In this document: in pieces, positions 52,973 through 62,319 of the stretch | Position numbering within the stretch: the stretch's first letter is position 1 | Layout: every line of letters starts with the position of its first letter | Origin: Pelagadaptatus sp034112445 | GTDB lineage: Bacteria; Pseudomonadota; Gammaproteobacteria; Pseudomonadales; Cellvibrionaceae | Assembly (NCBI GenBank): GCA_034112445.1 | Contig: JAWUVI010000007.1 | Location: forward strand, 1-64,000 | Direction: 5' to 3' | DNA length: 64,000 nucleotides | Position numbers and translations under genes: made by a program | Notes under the pieces: generated by a model | What the model saw: the letters and a program-made list of their open reading frames with translations, nothing else | The model's database searches: none | Told to the model about the DNA's origin: nothing

Positions 52973-53746
52973 ATGGCCAACGTTATTACTGAAACCGTTA
53001 CCCACGTACACCACTGGAATGAAACATTATTCAGTTTCAAAACCAGCCGTAATGCCTCTTTGCGCTTTGAAAACGGTCACTTTGTCATGATGGGAATGGA
53101 AGTAGAGGGAAAGCCCTTGATGCGTGCCTACAGTATCGCTAGCGCCAATTATGATGAAGAGCTGGAGTTCTTTAGCATAAAAGTTGATAACGGCCCACTC
53201 ACATCTCAATTGCAAAACATTAAAATTGGTGACCCGATACTACTGAGCACCAAACCGACAGGTACTTTAATTGCTGATCACCTATTACCTGGTCGTAATT
53301 TGTATTTAATCAGCACTGGAACTGGGCTTGCGCCATTCATGAGCATCATTCGTGACCCAGAGATATACGCCAGATTTGATAAAATAATTCTGACTCACGG
53401 TGTACGCACAGTATCTGAATTGGCCTATCAAAATGAGATCGCAGAGCAATTGCCTAATAATGAATACTTTGGTGATGAGGTTAAAGAGAAATTGATTTAC
53501 TACCCAACCGTCACTCGTGAACCTTATGTGAATCAAGGTCGTATCACCGATCTTATGGAATCCGGTAAGTTGTTTGAAGAGATTGGGCTGCCGCAAATAA
53601 GCCCTGAACACGATAGGTTTATGGTCTGTGGCAGCCCCGCCATGCTAAAACAAACCTGTGAAATTTTAGACAAAAAAGGCTTTAAAGAGTCTCGACACGG
53701 CCAAAAAGCCCATTACGTTATTGAGAGAGCTTTTGTAGAGCGCTAA
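52973..53746 (+). CDS. fpr: Fpr, ferredoxin/flavodoxin-NADP+ reductase
   Basis: FAD flavoprotein that exchanges electrons between NADPH and ferredoxin. FAD-binding RAYSIASANYDEELEFFSIKV (about 50-70), the NADP site LISTGTGLAPFMSIIRDPE (about 111-129), MVCGSPAML, and the C-terminal YVIERAFVER. At 257 aa it is the bacterial-type FPR of subclass II length. Probably regulated by the divergent FinR-like gene. Confidence 0.95.
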   Translation: MANVITETVTHVHHWNETLFSFKTSRNASLRFENGHFVMMGMEVEGKPLMRAYSIASANYDEELEFFSIKVDNGPLTSQLQNIKIGDPILLSTKPTGTLIADHLLPGRNLYLISTGTGLAPFMSIIRDPEIYARFDKIILTHGVRTVSELAYQNEIAEQLPNNEYFGDEVKEKLIYYPTVTREPYVNQGRITDLMESGKLFEEIGLPQISPEHDRFMVCGSPAMLKQTCEILDKKGFKESRHGQKAHYVIERAFVER

Positions 53747-53786
53747 TACTTCACTAGAACTATGCCCATAACAAGACAACCAGCCG

Positions 53787-54575
53787 CTATAACTTTCTAA
53801 ATTTGGCAGTTTGGCGGCTGATGGCAACTAGATTGTCTTCGCAATCCCAGATCAAACCATCCTCTTCAAGAATACCCTGGGTCAACATTTTGGTATTAAA
53901 TTGAACCTTTAAGGGACCGCTCTTAGGGACCGCTCGTACTTGTACGGTTAACTCTACCGTAGGTACCCAACCACTGGGGCCAAAGTGGGTAAAAATGGGA
54001 GGTGGAAACGAGTCGGCAAAATACAGCAGTGAAAACACATCAATAGTTTCTTTATCTGTGAACTCGGTATAACCCAACCATTCCCCGTTCCCAAGCGGCT
54101 CACCCATGAAATTTTTATCAAAACCGGGAACAACACGCTGAATAGTGTGTTGCTGGATTTTAATGAAATCCACCTTGGGTATATCAACGCAATCGGTATA
54201 CGGGACTAGGCTAGCAACCGGTTGCGTAATTAAGGTCTCACCCTTTAATTGATTCAAACTGGTATAGGCAGCTGTTAGTTGGGCTTTCAATTCATCGTCT
54301 TGAAAAATTTTGGCTACAGCGTAGGAAGTACCTTTTCCCTTTCGCAAGACCTCTACTTCAATTTCGCACACCCCCACATGAGTCGGAGCTAAATAAAACG
54401 CATTGATGGATAGCGGCTCAGCATGAGGCACTGCTTGCGCCATAGCTTTAGCCGCAATGGCCATTACATAGCCGCCGTTAGGTACAGGACCGATACACCA
54501 ATTATCTGAAAACTCACCACGCCAGCGAGTATCAGTTATTCGCTCTACCTGTGTATCTGTTTGAAACTGCCCCAT
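53787..54575 (-). CDS. Double hot-dog acyl-CoA thioesterase family protein
   Basis: 262-aa protein in the TesB-like/4HBT_3 thioesterase superfamily. The N-terminal hot-dog has CIGPVPNGGYVMAIAAKAM and FYLAPTHVGVCEIEVEVLRKGKGTSYAVAKI (parts of about 28-105); the C-terminal hot-dog has SGWVPTVELTVQVRA and GLIWDCEDNLVAISRQTAKF. Hydrolysis of acyl-CoAs is the family activity; the acyl chain preference is unknown. It is 11 bp downstream of the membrane-protein gene in a lysS-led unit. Confidence 0.8.
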   Translation of the reverse strand: MGQFQTDTQVERITDTRWRGEFSDNWCIGPVPNGGYVMAIAAKAMAQAVPHAEPLSINAFYLAPTHVGVCEIEVEVLRKGKGTSYAVAKIFQDDELKAQLTAAYTSLNQLKGETLITQPVASLVPYTDCVDIPKVDFIKIQQHTIQRVVPGFDKNFMGEPLGNGEWLGYTEFTDKETIDVFSLLYFADSFPPPIFTHFGPSGWVPTVELTVQVRAVPKSGPLKVQFNTKMLTQGILEEDGLIWDCEDNLVAISRQTAKFRKL

Positions 54576-54586
54576 TATTTATGCCT

Positions 54587-54985
54587 TTATTGAAGCTTGC
54601 CGGTTTGTGACAAACGCACCACACACAGTTGCACACCCACAGCAATAACACTGGACAGAACACCAAATAGTGTAAGATTGCGCTCCATTTCTGACGGCCC
54701 CGTTTCCACAAAGAAGGCCACAATCAACACTACAGTGGCTAGCATCAATAGAGCAGAGCTTGAGAGCTGTATGACCCGCCAAATCTTTTGTGACAGTGGC
54801 TGCCAGTAAGCCGCCAAGCTGAGGTGTATCAAAGAGGAAAATATTATATAAATATGAGAGGCGCGATACATCATCCGCTGCCCCGTCATTTCACTATTAG
54901 CATTAATAACAGCCTGCATATAATCGCCAGTAAAAAAGAACACAACGACACCAAGCAGGCCTACAGCTAAATGTACACTTTTCAT
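54587..54985 (-). CDS. Hypothetical four-segment membrane protein
   Basis: 132-aa protein, unrecognised. Hydrophobic segments at about 3-18 (HLAVGLLGVVVFFFTG), 46-60, 74-91 and 103-121. The start is the ATG at 54985, and its upstream end is only 7 bp past the lysS stop. No motifs that give a function. Its tight packing with lysS and the thioesterase gene suggests co-expression. A second frame on this strand (54579-54782) is a shadow. Confidence 0.65.
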   Translation of the reverse strand: MKSVHLAVGLLGVVVFFFTGDYMQAVINANSEMTGQRMMYRASHIYIIFSSLIHLSLAAYWQPLSQKIWRVIQLSSSALLMLATVVLIVAFFVETGPSEMERNLTLFGVLSSVIAVGVQLCVVRLSQTGKLQ

Positions 54986-54992
54986 CAAAAGG

Positions 54993-56516
54993 TTATTCTG
55001 GACGCATGGCTGGAAACAGGAGAACGTCGCGAATAGACGGAGAATCAGTTAGCAGCATAACCAGACGATCAATACCAATACCCTGCCCTGCGGTTGGCGG
55101 CAAACCATACTCTAGCGCTCGGACATAATCAGCATCATAGTGCATTGCTTCATCATCACCAGAGTCTTTCTCTACAACCTGCGCTAAGAAACGCTCAGCT
55201 TGATCTTCAGCATCATTAAGCTCAGAGAAGCCATTAGCAATCTCGCGACCACCCACAAAAAACTCAAACCGATCAGTCACGAATGGATTGTCATCATTAC
55301 GTCGTGCCAGTGGTGATACTTCAGTTGGGTATTGGGTAATAAACGTAGGGTTATCCAACCGATGCTCAACCGTTTTCTCGAAGATTTCTATTTGAATTTT
55401 CCCCAAACCCCAAGAATCTTTTAGCGATATATCAAGATGCTCGGCAATTTGTTTAGCGCCCGTTTCATCAGACAGCGCTTCAGCCGATATATCAGGGTTA
55501 AAATGCAAAATAGAATCAAACACGCTCAAACGTGCAAACGGCTTATTAAAATCGTAAATGGTTTCTTGTACAACCTCGCCGTTTGAATCTTTAACGGTAC
55601 TCGCAATTTGAGTGGTACCAATCACCTGCTCACAAATTTGGCGCAACATATCTTCGGTTAGATTCATCAAGTCGTTAAAATCAGCATACGCTTGGTAAAA
55701 TTCCAACATAGTGAATTCTGGATTGTGACGTGTCGACAAACCTTCATTACGAAAGTTACGATTGATTTCATAAACGCGCTCAAAACCGCCGACAACCAAA
55801 CGCTTTAAATACAACTCGGGAGCGATACGTAAATACATATCAATATCGAGCGCATTATGATGAGTCATAAACGGTTTGGCCGCAGCACCACCTGGGATTG
55901 ACTGCAGCATGGGTGTTTCAACTTCTAAGAAGTCTTTATTATTTAAGTAGCCACGAATAAATGTCACTATTTTAGAGCGCAATTCGAATGTTTTACGCAC
56001 CTCTGGGTTGGCAATCAGATCGACATAGCGTTGGCGATAACGAATTTCTTGATCAGACAAACCATGGAATTTATCCGGCAGAGGACGCAAAGCTTTGGTT
56101 AACAATTGCGGCTCGTCAAGACTGACATAGAGGTCACCTTTACCCGATTTGTGCAGTTCACCGCGAACACCAACGATATCACCCAAGTCCAGAGACTTAG
56201 CAAAAGGCCGAGCCAATTTAGTAACGTATAATTGAATCTGGCCACTGCCGTCTTGCAAAACCATAAACGCGCCACGATTACGAATAACTCGACCCGCCAC
56301 AGAGACAATATTGCCCTGTTCTTCTAACTCTTCTTTAGAGAAGCCAGAGAATTTATCTTGTAGATTTTGCGCCTTACTGTCCGGTTTAAAATCATTTGGA
56401 AAAGCATTACCTTGCTCACGAATAGCGCTTAATTTTCCACGACGCTCGGCAATCAGTTTATTTTCATCTTGTGGTGCTTGATTCTGCTTGTCTCGGTTAT
56501 TCTTGTTGTTACTCAT
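54993..56516 (-). CDS. lysS: LysS, lysyl-tRNA synthetase (class II)
   Basis: Charges tRNA-Lys. N-terminal OB-fold anticodon-binding domain (about 65-170, VAGRVIRNRGAFMVLQDGSG), catalytic core with motif 2 (FRNEGLSTRHNPEFTMLEF) and motif 3 (GQGIGIDRLVMLLTDSPSIR) at the C-terminus. At 507 aa it is standard. It follows prfB (48-bp gap), the conserved prfB-lysS pair of gammaproteobacteria. Confidence 0.97.
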   Translation of the reverse strand: MSNNKNNRDKQNQAPQDENKLIAERRGKLSAIREQGNAFPNDFKPDSKAQNLQDKFSGFSKEELEEQGNIVSVAGRVIRNRGAFMVLQDGSGQIQLYVTKLARPFAKSLDLGDIVGVRGELHKSGKGDLYVSLDEPQLLTKALRPLPDKFHGLSDQEIRYRQRYVDLIANPEVRKTFELRSKIVTFIRGYLNNKDFLEVETPMLQSIPGGAAAKPFMTHHNALDIDMYLRIAPELYLKRLVVGGFERVYEINRNFRNEGLSTRHNPEFTMLEFYQAYADFNDLMNLTEDMLRQICEQVIGTTQIASTVKDSNGEVVQETIYDFNKPFARLSVFDSILHFNPDISAEALSDETGAKQIAEHLDISLKDSWGLGKIQIEIFEKTVEHRLDNPTFITQYPTEVSPLARRNDDNPFVTDRFEFFVGGREIANGFSELNDAEDQAERFLAQVVEKDSGDDEAMHYDADYVRALEYGLPPTAGQGIGIDRLVMLLTDSPSIRDVLLFPAMRPE

Positions 56517-56564
56517 GACTTATTTCTCAAAATTAATTACTTAAAATAATGTGTTTGATTTTCT

Positions 56565-57660
56565 TTAAACGCCAGCTTTCAAACTTGCTTCTATAAACAA
56601 ATCCAAACCACCATCAAGAACATTTTGGCAGTTACTGGTTTGCACATTCGTGCGTAAATCCTTAATTCGTTGATCATCTAAAACATAGGATCTAATTTGA
56701 CTACCCCAACCAATATCAGCCTTATTATCTTCAGCTGTTTGCTTCTCGGCATTACGCTTTAGTAATTCTTGCTCATAGAGTTTAGCCCGCAGCATTTTCC
56801 AGGCTTGATCACGATTCTTGTGCTGTGAACGCTGACTTTGACACTCTGACACAATCCCCGTAGGTACATGAGTTAAACGTACCGCCGAATCGGTTTTGTT
56901 AACATGTTGACCACCCGCACCTGAAGCACGATAAGTGTCTGTTCGAACATCACTGGGATTAATATCAATTTCTATATCATCATCCAGTTCAGGAGAAACA
57001 AAGACTGAGCAAAATGATGTATGACGCCGACTACCAGAATCAAACGGAGATTTACGCACCAATCGATGCACTCCGGTTTCGGTTCTGAGCCAACCAAAAG
57101 CGTATTCTCCTTCAAGCCGTATGGTCGCACTTTTAATTCCAGCCACATCTCCGGCAGAGGCTTCCTCTAAAGTGGTTTTAAAGCCTTTGGCTTCTCCCCA
57201 GCGCAAGAACATACGCAATACCATTTCGGCCCAATCTTGAGCTTCAGTGCCACCCGACCCCGACTGAATTTCTAAGTAGGCGTTATTTTGATCCATATCT
57301 CCTGAAAACATACGCCGAAATTCAAGTTTAGCTAAGTGACTATTTAAACCTGCCACTTCGGCTTCTACTTCTGCAACACTATCAGCATCGTTTTCTTCAA
57401 CGGCCATATCAAGCAGCTCACGGCTATCCGCAACCCCTTGATCAAGGTCATCGATGGTTTTTACCACTTCTTCAAGGCTAGAACGCTCACGCCCCAAGGC
57501 TTGAGCTCGATCAGGGTCATCCCAAACCGCTGACTCACCCAGCTCTAATTCAACCTCAGTTAAGCGCTCTTTCTTTTGTTCATAGTCAAAGATACCCCCT
57601 AAGAACGTCAGTACGCTCTTGTAGGTCTTTAAGGGTATTCAGTAGTGGGCTAATTTCCAT
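56565..57660 (-). CDS. prfB: PrfB, peptide chain release factor 2 (programmed +1 frameshift)
   Basis: Terminates translation at UGA and UAA. The first 24 codons start at the ATG 57660 (MEISPLLNTLKDLQ...) and end at an in-frame TGA at 57586-57588; a +1 shift there continues into the 310-aa main frame (DYEQKKERLTEVELELGES...). The result is 364 aa. The SPF recognition motif (RKSPFDSG) and the catalytic GGQ (GAGGQHVNKTDSA) are present. The frameshift autoregulates RF2, as known in E. coli. Both parts are needed, so annotation as a 310-aa gene alone would be wrong. Confidence 0.96.
57585..57600 (-). promoter_or_regulatory. prfB programmed +1 frameshift site
   Basis: The minus strand reads AGGGGGTATCTTTGAC: an internal Shine-Dalgarno-like AGGGGG (57595-57600), then CTT TGA C, where the ribosome slips from CTT to TTT. 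This matches the classic RF2 recoding cassette. Confidence 0.97.
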
Positions 57661-57853
57661 GAGCGCTCATAATAGGTAATAAAGAAGAAGGCGCAAATTG
57701 TACAGGAGGCACACTCACAACTCTATATTTACGCCATAAATGAAAAATCATTTTTGTTTATTAAATTCTCTCGTGACAAGCACTACAGAAAGGTTTATTA
57801 ATACGCCCTTTAATTAAAACGCTTAACCTATCTGAGAGAATATTGGAGTTATT

Positions 57854-58516
57854 ATGTCTGTTGTTGATGCATTAAAGAAACGCGTATCCACCCGAGCTTT
57901 TTTAGACAAAACCGTCGATGAAGCAACCTTAAAAGATATTTTTAATGCCGCTCAAACATCTCCCTCTAATTGCAATGTACAACCCTGGCAAGTGTATGTC
58001 GTTTCAGGCGAAAAAAAGGATCAACTTAAAGACAAACTTGTAGGTGCCCTAATGACCGGCAACCCACCCAACCCCGATTTTAATTGGAAGGTTGGCTATG
58101 AAGGCGTACACAGAGACAGACAATACGGATCAGCCAACACACTCTATAGCGCGCTAGGTATTGACAGAAAAGACAAGCAGGCCAGACAGATGGCCATGGT
58201 TCGCAATTGGACCTTTTTTGACGCCCCCCATGTTGCCTTTTTCACCATGGATAAGTACTTGAACATAATGGGTGCAGTAGACATCGGCATTTACGCACAA
58301 ACACTAGCGTTACTATTAGCTGAAAAAGGTTTAGCGAGTTGTATGCAAGGGGCTTTAGGGCAGTTTCCTGATCCAATCAGAGAACATTTAAACATCCCCG
58401 AAAATCGCGGTATATTATTTGGCATGTCATTTGGCTATGCCGATCCAGATGCCGCAGCAAACAATGCGATTACTGATAGAACTGCATTGGAAGAGTCGGT
58501 TGAATTTATCAGCTAA
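57854..58516 (+). CDS. Nitroreductase family flavoprotein
   Basis: FMN-dependent NAD(P)H nitro/quinone reductase family. Motifs: VDALKKRVSTRAFLDKTVD with the FMN-phosphate-contacting RVSTR (about 9-13), AQTSPSNCNVQPWQVYVVSG (about 32-51), and AEKGLASCMQGALG with FGMSFGYADP near the C-terminus. At 220 aa it is normal. Physiological substrate unknown. It is monocistronic, facing away from prfB. Confidence 0.9.
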   Translation: MSVVDALKKRVSTRAFLDKTVDEATLKDIFNAAQTSPSNCNVQPWQVYVVSGEKKDQLKDKLVGALMTGNPPNPDFNWKVGYEGVHRDRQYGSANTLYSALGIDRKDKQARQMAMVRNWTFFDAPHVAFFTMDKYLNIMGAVDIGIYAQTLALLLAEKGLASCMQGALGQFPDPIREHLNIPENRGILFGMSFGYADPDAAANNAITDRTALEESVEFIS

Positions 58517-58558
58517 ACAAAAGCTCTTTATCTTTCTGATAACGGGAATAGGTTACAA

Positions 58559-58584
58559 GGAGTGCCGTTGTTAAAACGCACTCC
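58559..58584. other. Strong stem-loop without U-tract
   Basis: GGAGTG(C)CGTT (58559-58569) pairs with AACGCACTCC (58575-58584): ten base pairs, one bulged C and a 5-base loop. It lies between two genes that converge (nitroreductase stop 58516; small gene stop 58637). It may serve as a terminator or mRNA stabiliser despite lacking a U-run. Confidence 0.5.
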
Positions 58585-58636
58585 CGTTAAAGTCCCGTTA
58601 ACTTACAAACTACTATATAAAGACTGTCAAAAAATA

Positions 58637-58726
58637 TTAAGACTGCTCATGCTCATCGTTAGCATGACAATCTTGGTACACACCTAAAGCAAAAACCGAA
58701 GCATAAATAGAAAGAATAATAGCCAT
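58637..58726 (-). CDS. Candidate 29-aa small membrane protein
   Basis: An ATG at 58726 opens a 29-codon frame MAIILSIYASVFALGVYQ followed by DCHANDEHEQS and TAA. The first 17 residues are strongly hydrophobic and could span the membrane; the tail is polar and acidic with one Cys and two His. AGGGTG sits 6 bases upstream. This occupies most of the 361-bp gap between the nitroreductase and LysR genes, in which I see no other gene. Short length makes chance possible, but the hydrophobic-then-charged layout plus ribosome binding site support a real gene. Confidence 0.5.
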   Translation of the reverse strand: MAIILSIYASVFALGVYQDCHANDEHEQS

Positions 58727-58877
58727 GTTGGTCACCCTAATAGTATTCAGTTAAAGCAGTTATTTGCTTAACTTGGTGATCAGTCTATGCTTCCATCTGT
58801 AATTCCTCAAATGGTTAAAAATCAGCAAGCACATGAATATAATTCATTTAAATTCGATTTTATAAGTTGCCACCACT

Positions 58878-59864
58878 ATGGATATTAAAGAACTTGGTCG
58901 GTTAGATTTAAACTTACTAGTCGCACTTGAAGCCCTTCTAGAAGAGCGTAATGTTTCTAGAGCTGCTGATAGGCTATTCATCACCCAATCAGCGATGAGT
59001 AAAACCTTGGGGCGACTAAGAGACCTATTCAACGATCAGTTATTTACTCGCTCTTCTAGCGGTATGATACCCACCCCCAGAGCATTGCAACTGTCTGAAC
59101 ATCTGCCGCAATTACTGCAAGCTGTACAATGTATGGTGCAACCACAAAACTTTGACCCATTGACCTTTAGTGGTGATTTTAACATCTTAATCCCCGACTC
59201 TATCGCTATCTGGTCATTACCCATACTAATCAATCGATTATCCAAAAGTGCTCCCAAAATTCGTTTAAAAATAGATAGCCAACAAGAGCATCAACTTGAA
59301 TCATTAGCCAGTGGTAAAATTGACTTTATTATACAAATGGCGCAAAACGAATACCCAGCTGAATTCAAAGTTAAGACCGTCGGCTTTGCGCCCACTACTT
59401 TGTTTGCTCGAAAAGGCCATCCGCTAGCGGACAAACCTCTGACATGGGACATCATTGAAACCTACCCACATATCCACTTAAACATCCCTGAGCTAGCAGA
59501 TTCCAAACTGGCAACACAACTGGATTCTCAATTTATACAGCACGAGCGCGATGTCATACCACATATAGAAATGACTAATATTTTTACCGCATTGCAAATT
59601 ATTAAAGCGACTGATTATCTGCTACCAGGGCCCCCTATTTTTGTTGAAGAAGAAGATTTAAGCAAAGATATTGTCGCGCTAGAACTACCAGAAAATGAAG
59701 GCATCTCAATTCAATACACAATGGTTTATCACGAAAGAATTGAAAGTTCAGCACCACATCAATATTTGTTTTCTGAGATGATAGATACGATTCAAACCTA
59801 CCGAGTTATGCGTGGCTTACCTACATTAGAAGATATGAGGAAACTTAGAAATCTAGCCTACTGA
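58878..59864 (+). CDS. LysR-type transcriptional regulator
   Basis: 328-aa LysR regulator of the NodD/LeuO-like branch. The N-terminal DNA-binding domain is MDIKELGRLDLNLLVALEALLEERNVSRAADRLFITQSAMSKTLGRLRDLFNDQLFTR in pieces (about 1-60), followed by the co-inducer domain (about 95-300). The targets are unknown; it sits between a small membrane gene (divergent) and the methyltransferase-GspE gene (same strand, 147-bp gap). There is no obvious operator. Confidence 0.88.
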   Translation: MDIKELGRLDLNLLVALEALLEERNVSRAADRLFITQSAMSKTLGRLRDLFNDQLFTRSSSGMIPTPRALQLSEHLPQLLQAVQCMVQPQNFDPLTFSGDFNILIPDSIAIWSLPILINRLSKSAPKIRLKIDSQQEHQLESLASGKIDFIIQMAQNEYPAEFKVKTVGFAPTTLFARKGHPLADKPLTWDIIETYPHIHLNIPELADSKLATQLDSQFIQHERDVIPHIEMTNIFTALQIIKATDYLLPGPPIFVEEEDLSKDIVALELPENEGISIQYTMVYHERIESSAPHQYLFSEMIDTIQTYRVMRGLPTLEDMRKLRNLAY

Positions 59865-60011
59865 GCGTCAATATAAATAGATCTTTTTGATTTACCGCAA
59901 GACTTCATCTCTTTTTGTCTCAATATAGATACTGTTGCCTTGAACCCGCTACCGCAAACAGATTCAAGCGCATAAAATAATCTAATCACTGACAAACTAC
60001 GGCGAAGCTGC

Positions 60012-62261
60012 ATGTCCACATCCGTTACCCACGCAATGGAAGTTATTCCTCGGCAGAATTTTGTCGAACACAGCCAACACAACAAGGTGGTTGGCCACAG
60101 TATTCCATCGCAAGAGCAAGCTAAGCAGCTGCTTAATTCTATCGCTCTAAAAAGCACCGATCATATCTTACAAATTGGTGCCGGAGCCGGCTATCTAACC
60201 GCCTTAATCAGCACTTTAGTTACCCACGTGACCTCTTTAGAATGCTGCCCAACTTTAGCCAAAATAGCACAAACACGCTTTGATGAATTAAGGCTGGATA
60301 ACATAGAACTGCGCCAGTGTGATGGTCGTATTGGCGCTGAAGATAACGGTCCTTATGACGCTATTTTTGTATCCTCCCCCTTAATAACGGAGCGAGACAA
60401 CTTCATCAATCAACTCAAACCTAATGGCTCTATTGTTGCCATTGAGGGAGATGAATACGGCACCAATATTTTGGTTAAGTATTGCTGTGATGATCAGGGA
60501 AAATTAAAGCGTCGCGAGCTAGGCCCCCTGAACACCAACAATGATATAGGCATGATCATGCTCGATCTGGGCATGATTGATGAGGCGACTTTACTGCAAG
60601 CAAAAGAGTTGGCACATAAAGATAAAGTCCCTCTTATCGAAGTGTTGCGCAAATTAACCAGCATTGAAGAAATAGACATGTACCGGTCTATAGCCTTGCA
60701 ATGCAAAATTCCATACAAATCTCTCGACGAACTGATACCAATCGCTGAACCAGTATTTTTTGGAGAGTACTCTCGCGGATTTCTCGACTGCCTGCATTTA
60801 ATTCCGCTCGCAAAAACACATAAATCATTAATAGTTGCCACCTATGATCCTGAGGCTATTACCGATGATTTACAGGCTATGAATTCGGACTTAACAATAG
60901 AAAGAATACTTGTCACCCCCACTGATTTTCGTCGCTTATGGTCAATGCTTGAGCTTTGCTTACAAGGAGAGATGAAACAACTTAAAAGTTACCAAAAAGC
61001 CGACAAGCAAGCTGACAATACACTTTTAAATCACCAAAAATCCAAACTAGAAGCTCATTTAATCTCACTGCTAGACGCCTTGTTATTAGATGCTGTCAGC
61101 GATCGAGCCAGTGATATTCATATCGAGCAATACCAAGACCGCGTGCGTATAAGATTAAGAGTAGATGGTGAATTACACGATATAAGTCACTACCAGCTAA
61201 CTCAGCATGAAGCGCGAGGCCTAATTAATGTCATTAAAATACGCTCAGATCTTAACATCGCCGAAAAAAGGTTGCCCCAGGGTGGTCGATCACAGATGCA
61301 AGTTGGCAACCTAAATTACGATTTACGCATTCAAATTCAGCCTTCTCTATACGGTGAAGATGTCGTCATTCGCTTGCTTCCACAAAACAACACTTTAATT
61401 AGCATTGATGAGTTAGGTCTATCGCCATTCATTTCAAAAAGCTACCAGCGTCTACTCAACAACCCAACTGGGTTAATACTTGTGGTGGGCCCAACCGGCT
61501 CAGGAAAATCAACCACGCTCTATGCCGGTCTACAATTACTGGCGCAAGATGGTCGGCGTAAGGTCATCACCATCGAAGACCCCGTTGAATACTCAATCGA
61601 TAATATTCAGCAGACCCAAATACGCTCAGAGATAAACTTTAACTTCAGTGATGCTATGCGTTCTTTCGTTCGACAAGATCCCGATGTCATTCTAGTGGGT
61701 GAAATCCGTGATGAAGAAACCGCGATGGAAGCCATTCGCGCGTCACAAACTGGTCACGTGGTTTTATCTACTTTGCACTGTAACGATGCCACTGACGCTC
61801 TACAGCGACTATACGATTTAAACGTACACCCAAACTCTATTGCCAGCGAACTACTTGCCGTTATTGCCCAGCGCTTAGCCAAACGTATATGCACTCATTG
61901 TCGCACTCAGGTAGAGCCCGACACAGCCATTTTGGCCGAACTATTCCCCGATGGCGCTCCCTCCGACTTTAAATGCTATGCAGGACAAGGTTGTCTGCAT
62001 TGTGATGATCGAGGCACTAAAGGGAGAATCGGTATTATGGAGTTTATGCAAGTAAATACTGACATCCGCAACGCCATCTCCCGCCAACCACCCATATTGG
62101 AATTGCGCGAAACCGCATTAAACACCGGTTTAATCACAATGCGCAGTAGCGCTCTAGATCACGTAATGAAAGGCATTATCCCATTAACAGAGCTGCCAAG
62201 GTTACTCCCCGAAGAGCGTATGGCACCCGAAAAACGCATGAGAATTAAAAGTAGCGTGTAA
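60012..62261 (+). CDS. PCMT-like methyltransferase fused to GspE/PilB-type secretion ATPase
   Basis: 749 aa. Residues about 1-170 look like a protein-L-isoaspartate O-methyltransferase-type domain: AMEVIPRQNFVEH, SAM motif I LQIGAGAGYL (53-62), post-I SLECC. A GspE/MshEN-type N-terminal domain follows (about 178-310). The ATPase (about 345-749) is complete: Walker A GPTGSGKS (493-500), Asp box TIEDPVEY, Walker B VGEIRDEE (562-569), His box TGHVVLSTLHCNDATDA, zinc cysteines C627/C630 and C661/C664. No other type II secretion or type IV pilus genes are near. Frame is continuous with no gap. Function is inferred only as an assembly ATPase with an unexpected methyltransferase domain. Confidence 0.87.
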   Translation: MSTSVTHAMEVIPRQNFVEHSQHNKVVGHSIPSQEQAKQLLNSIALKSTDHILQIGAGAGYLTALISTLVTHVTSLECCPTLAKIAQTRFDELRLDNIELRQCDGRIGAEDNGPYDAIFVSSPLITERDNFINQLKPNGSIVAIEGDEYGTNILVKYCCDDQGKLKRRELGPLNTNNDIGMIMLDLGMIDEATLLQAKELAHKDKVPLIEVLRKLTSIEEIDMYRSIALQCKIPYKSLDELIPIAEPVFFGEYSRGFLDCLHLIPLAKTHKSLIVATYDPEAITDDLQAMNSDLTIERILVTPTDFRRLWSMLELCLQGEMKQLKSYQKADKQADNTLLNHQKSKLEAHLISLLDALLLDAVSDRASDIHIEQYQDRVRIRLRVDGELHDISHYQLTQHEARGLINVIKIRSDLNIAEKRLPQGGRSQMQVGNLNYDLRIQIQPSLYGEDVVIRLLPQNNTLISIDELGLSPFISKSYQRLLNNPTGLILVVGPTGSGKSTTLYAGLQLLAQDGRRKVITIEDPVEYSIDNIQQTQIRSEINFNFSDAMRSFVRQDPDVILVGEIRDEETAMEAIRASQTGHVVLSTLHCNDATDALQRLYDLNVHPNSIASELLAVIAQRLAKRICTHCRTQVEPDTAILAELFPDGAPSDFKCYAGQGCLHCDDRGTKGRIGIMEFMQVNTDIRNAISRQPPILELRETALNTGLITMRSSALDHVMKGIIPLTELPRLLPEERMAPEKRMRIKSSV

Positions 62262-62319
62262 ATCCAACTACAGTAAAGATATTACTCAGATTAATAAACA
62301 CAGATCAATGAGGCAACAC

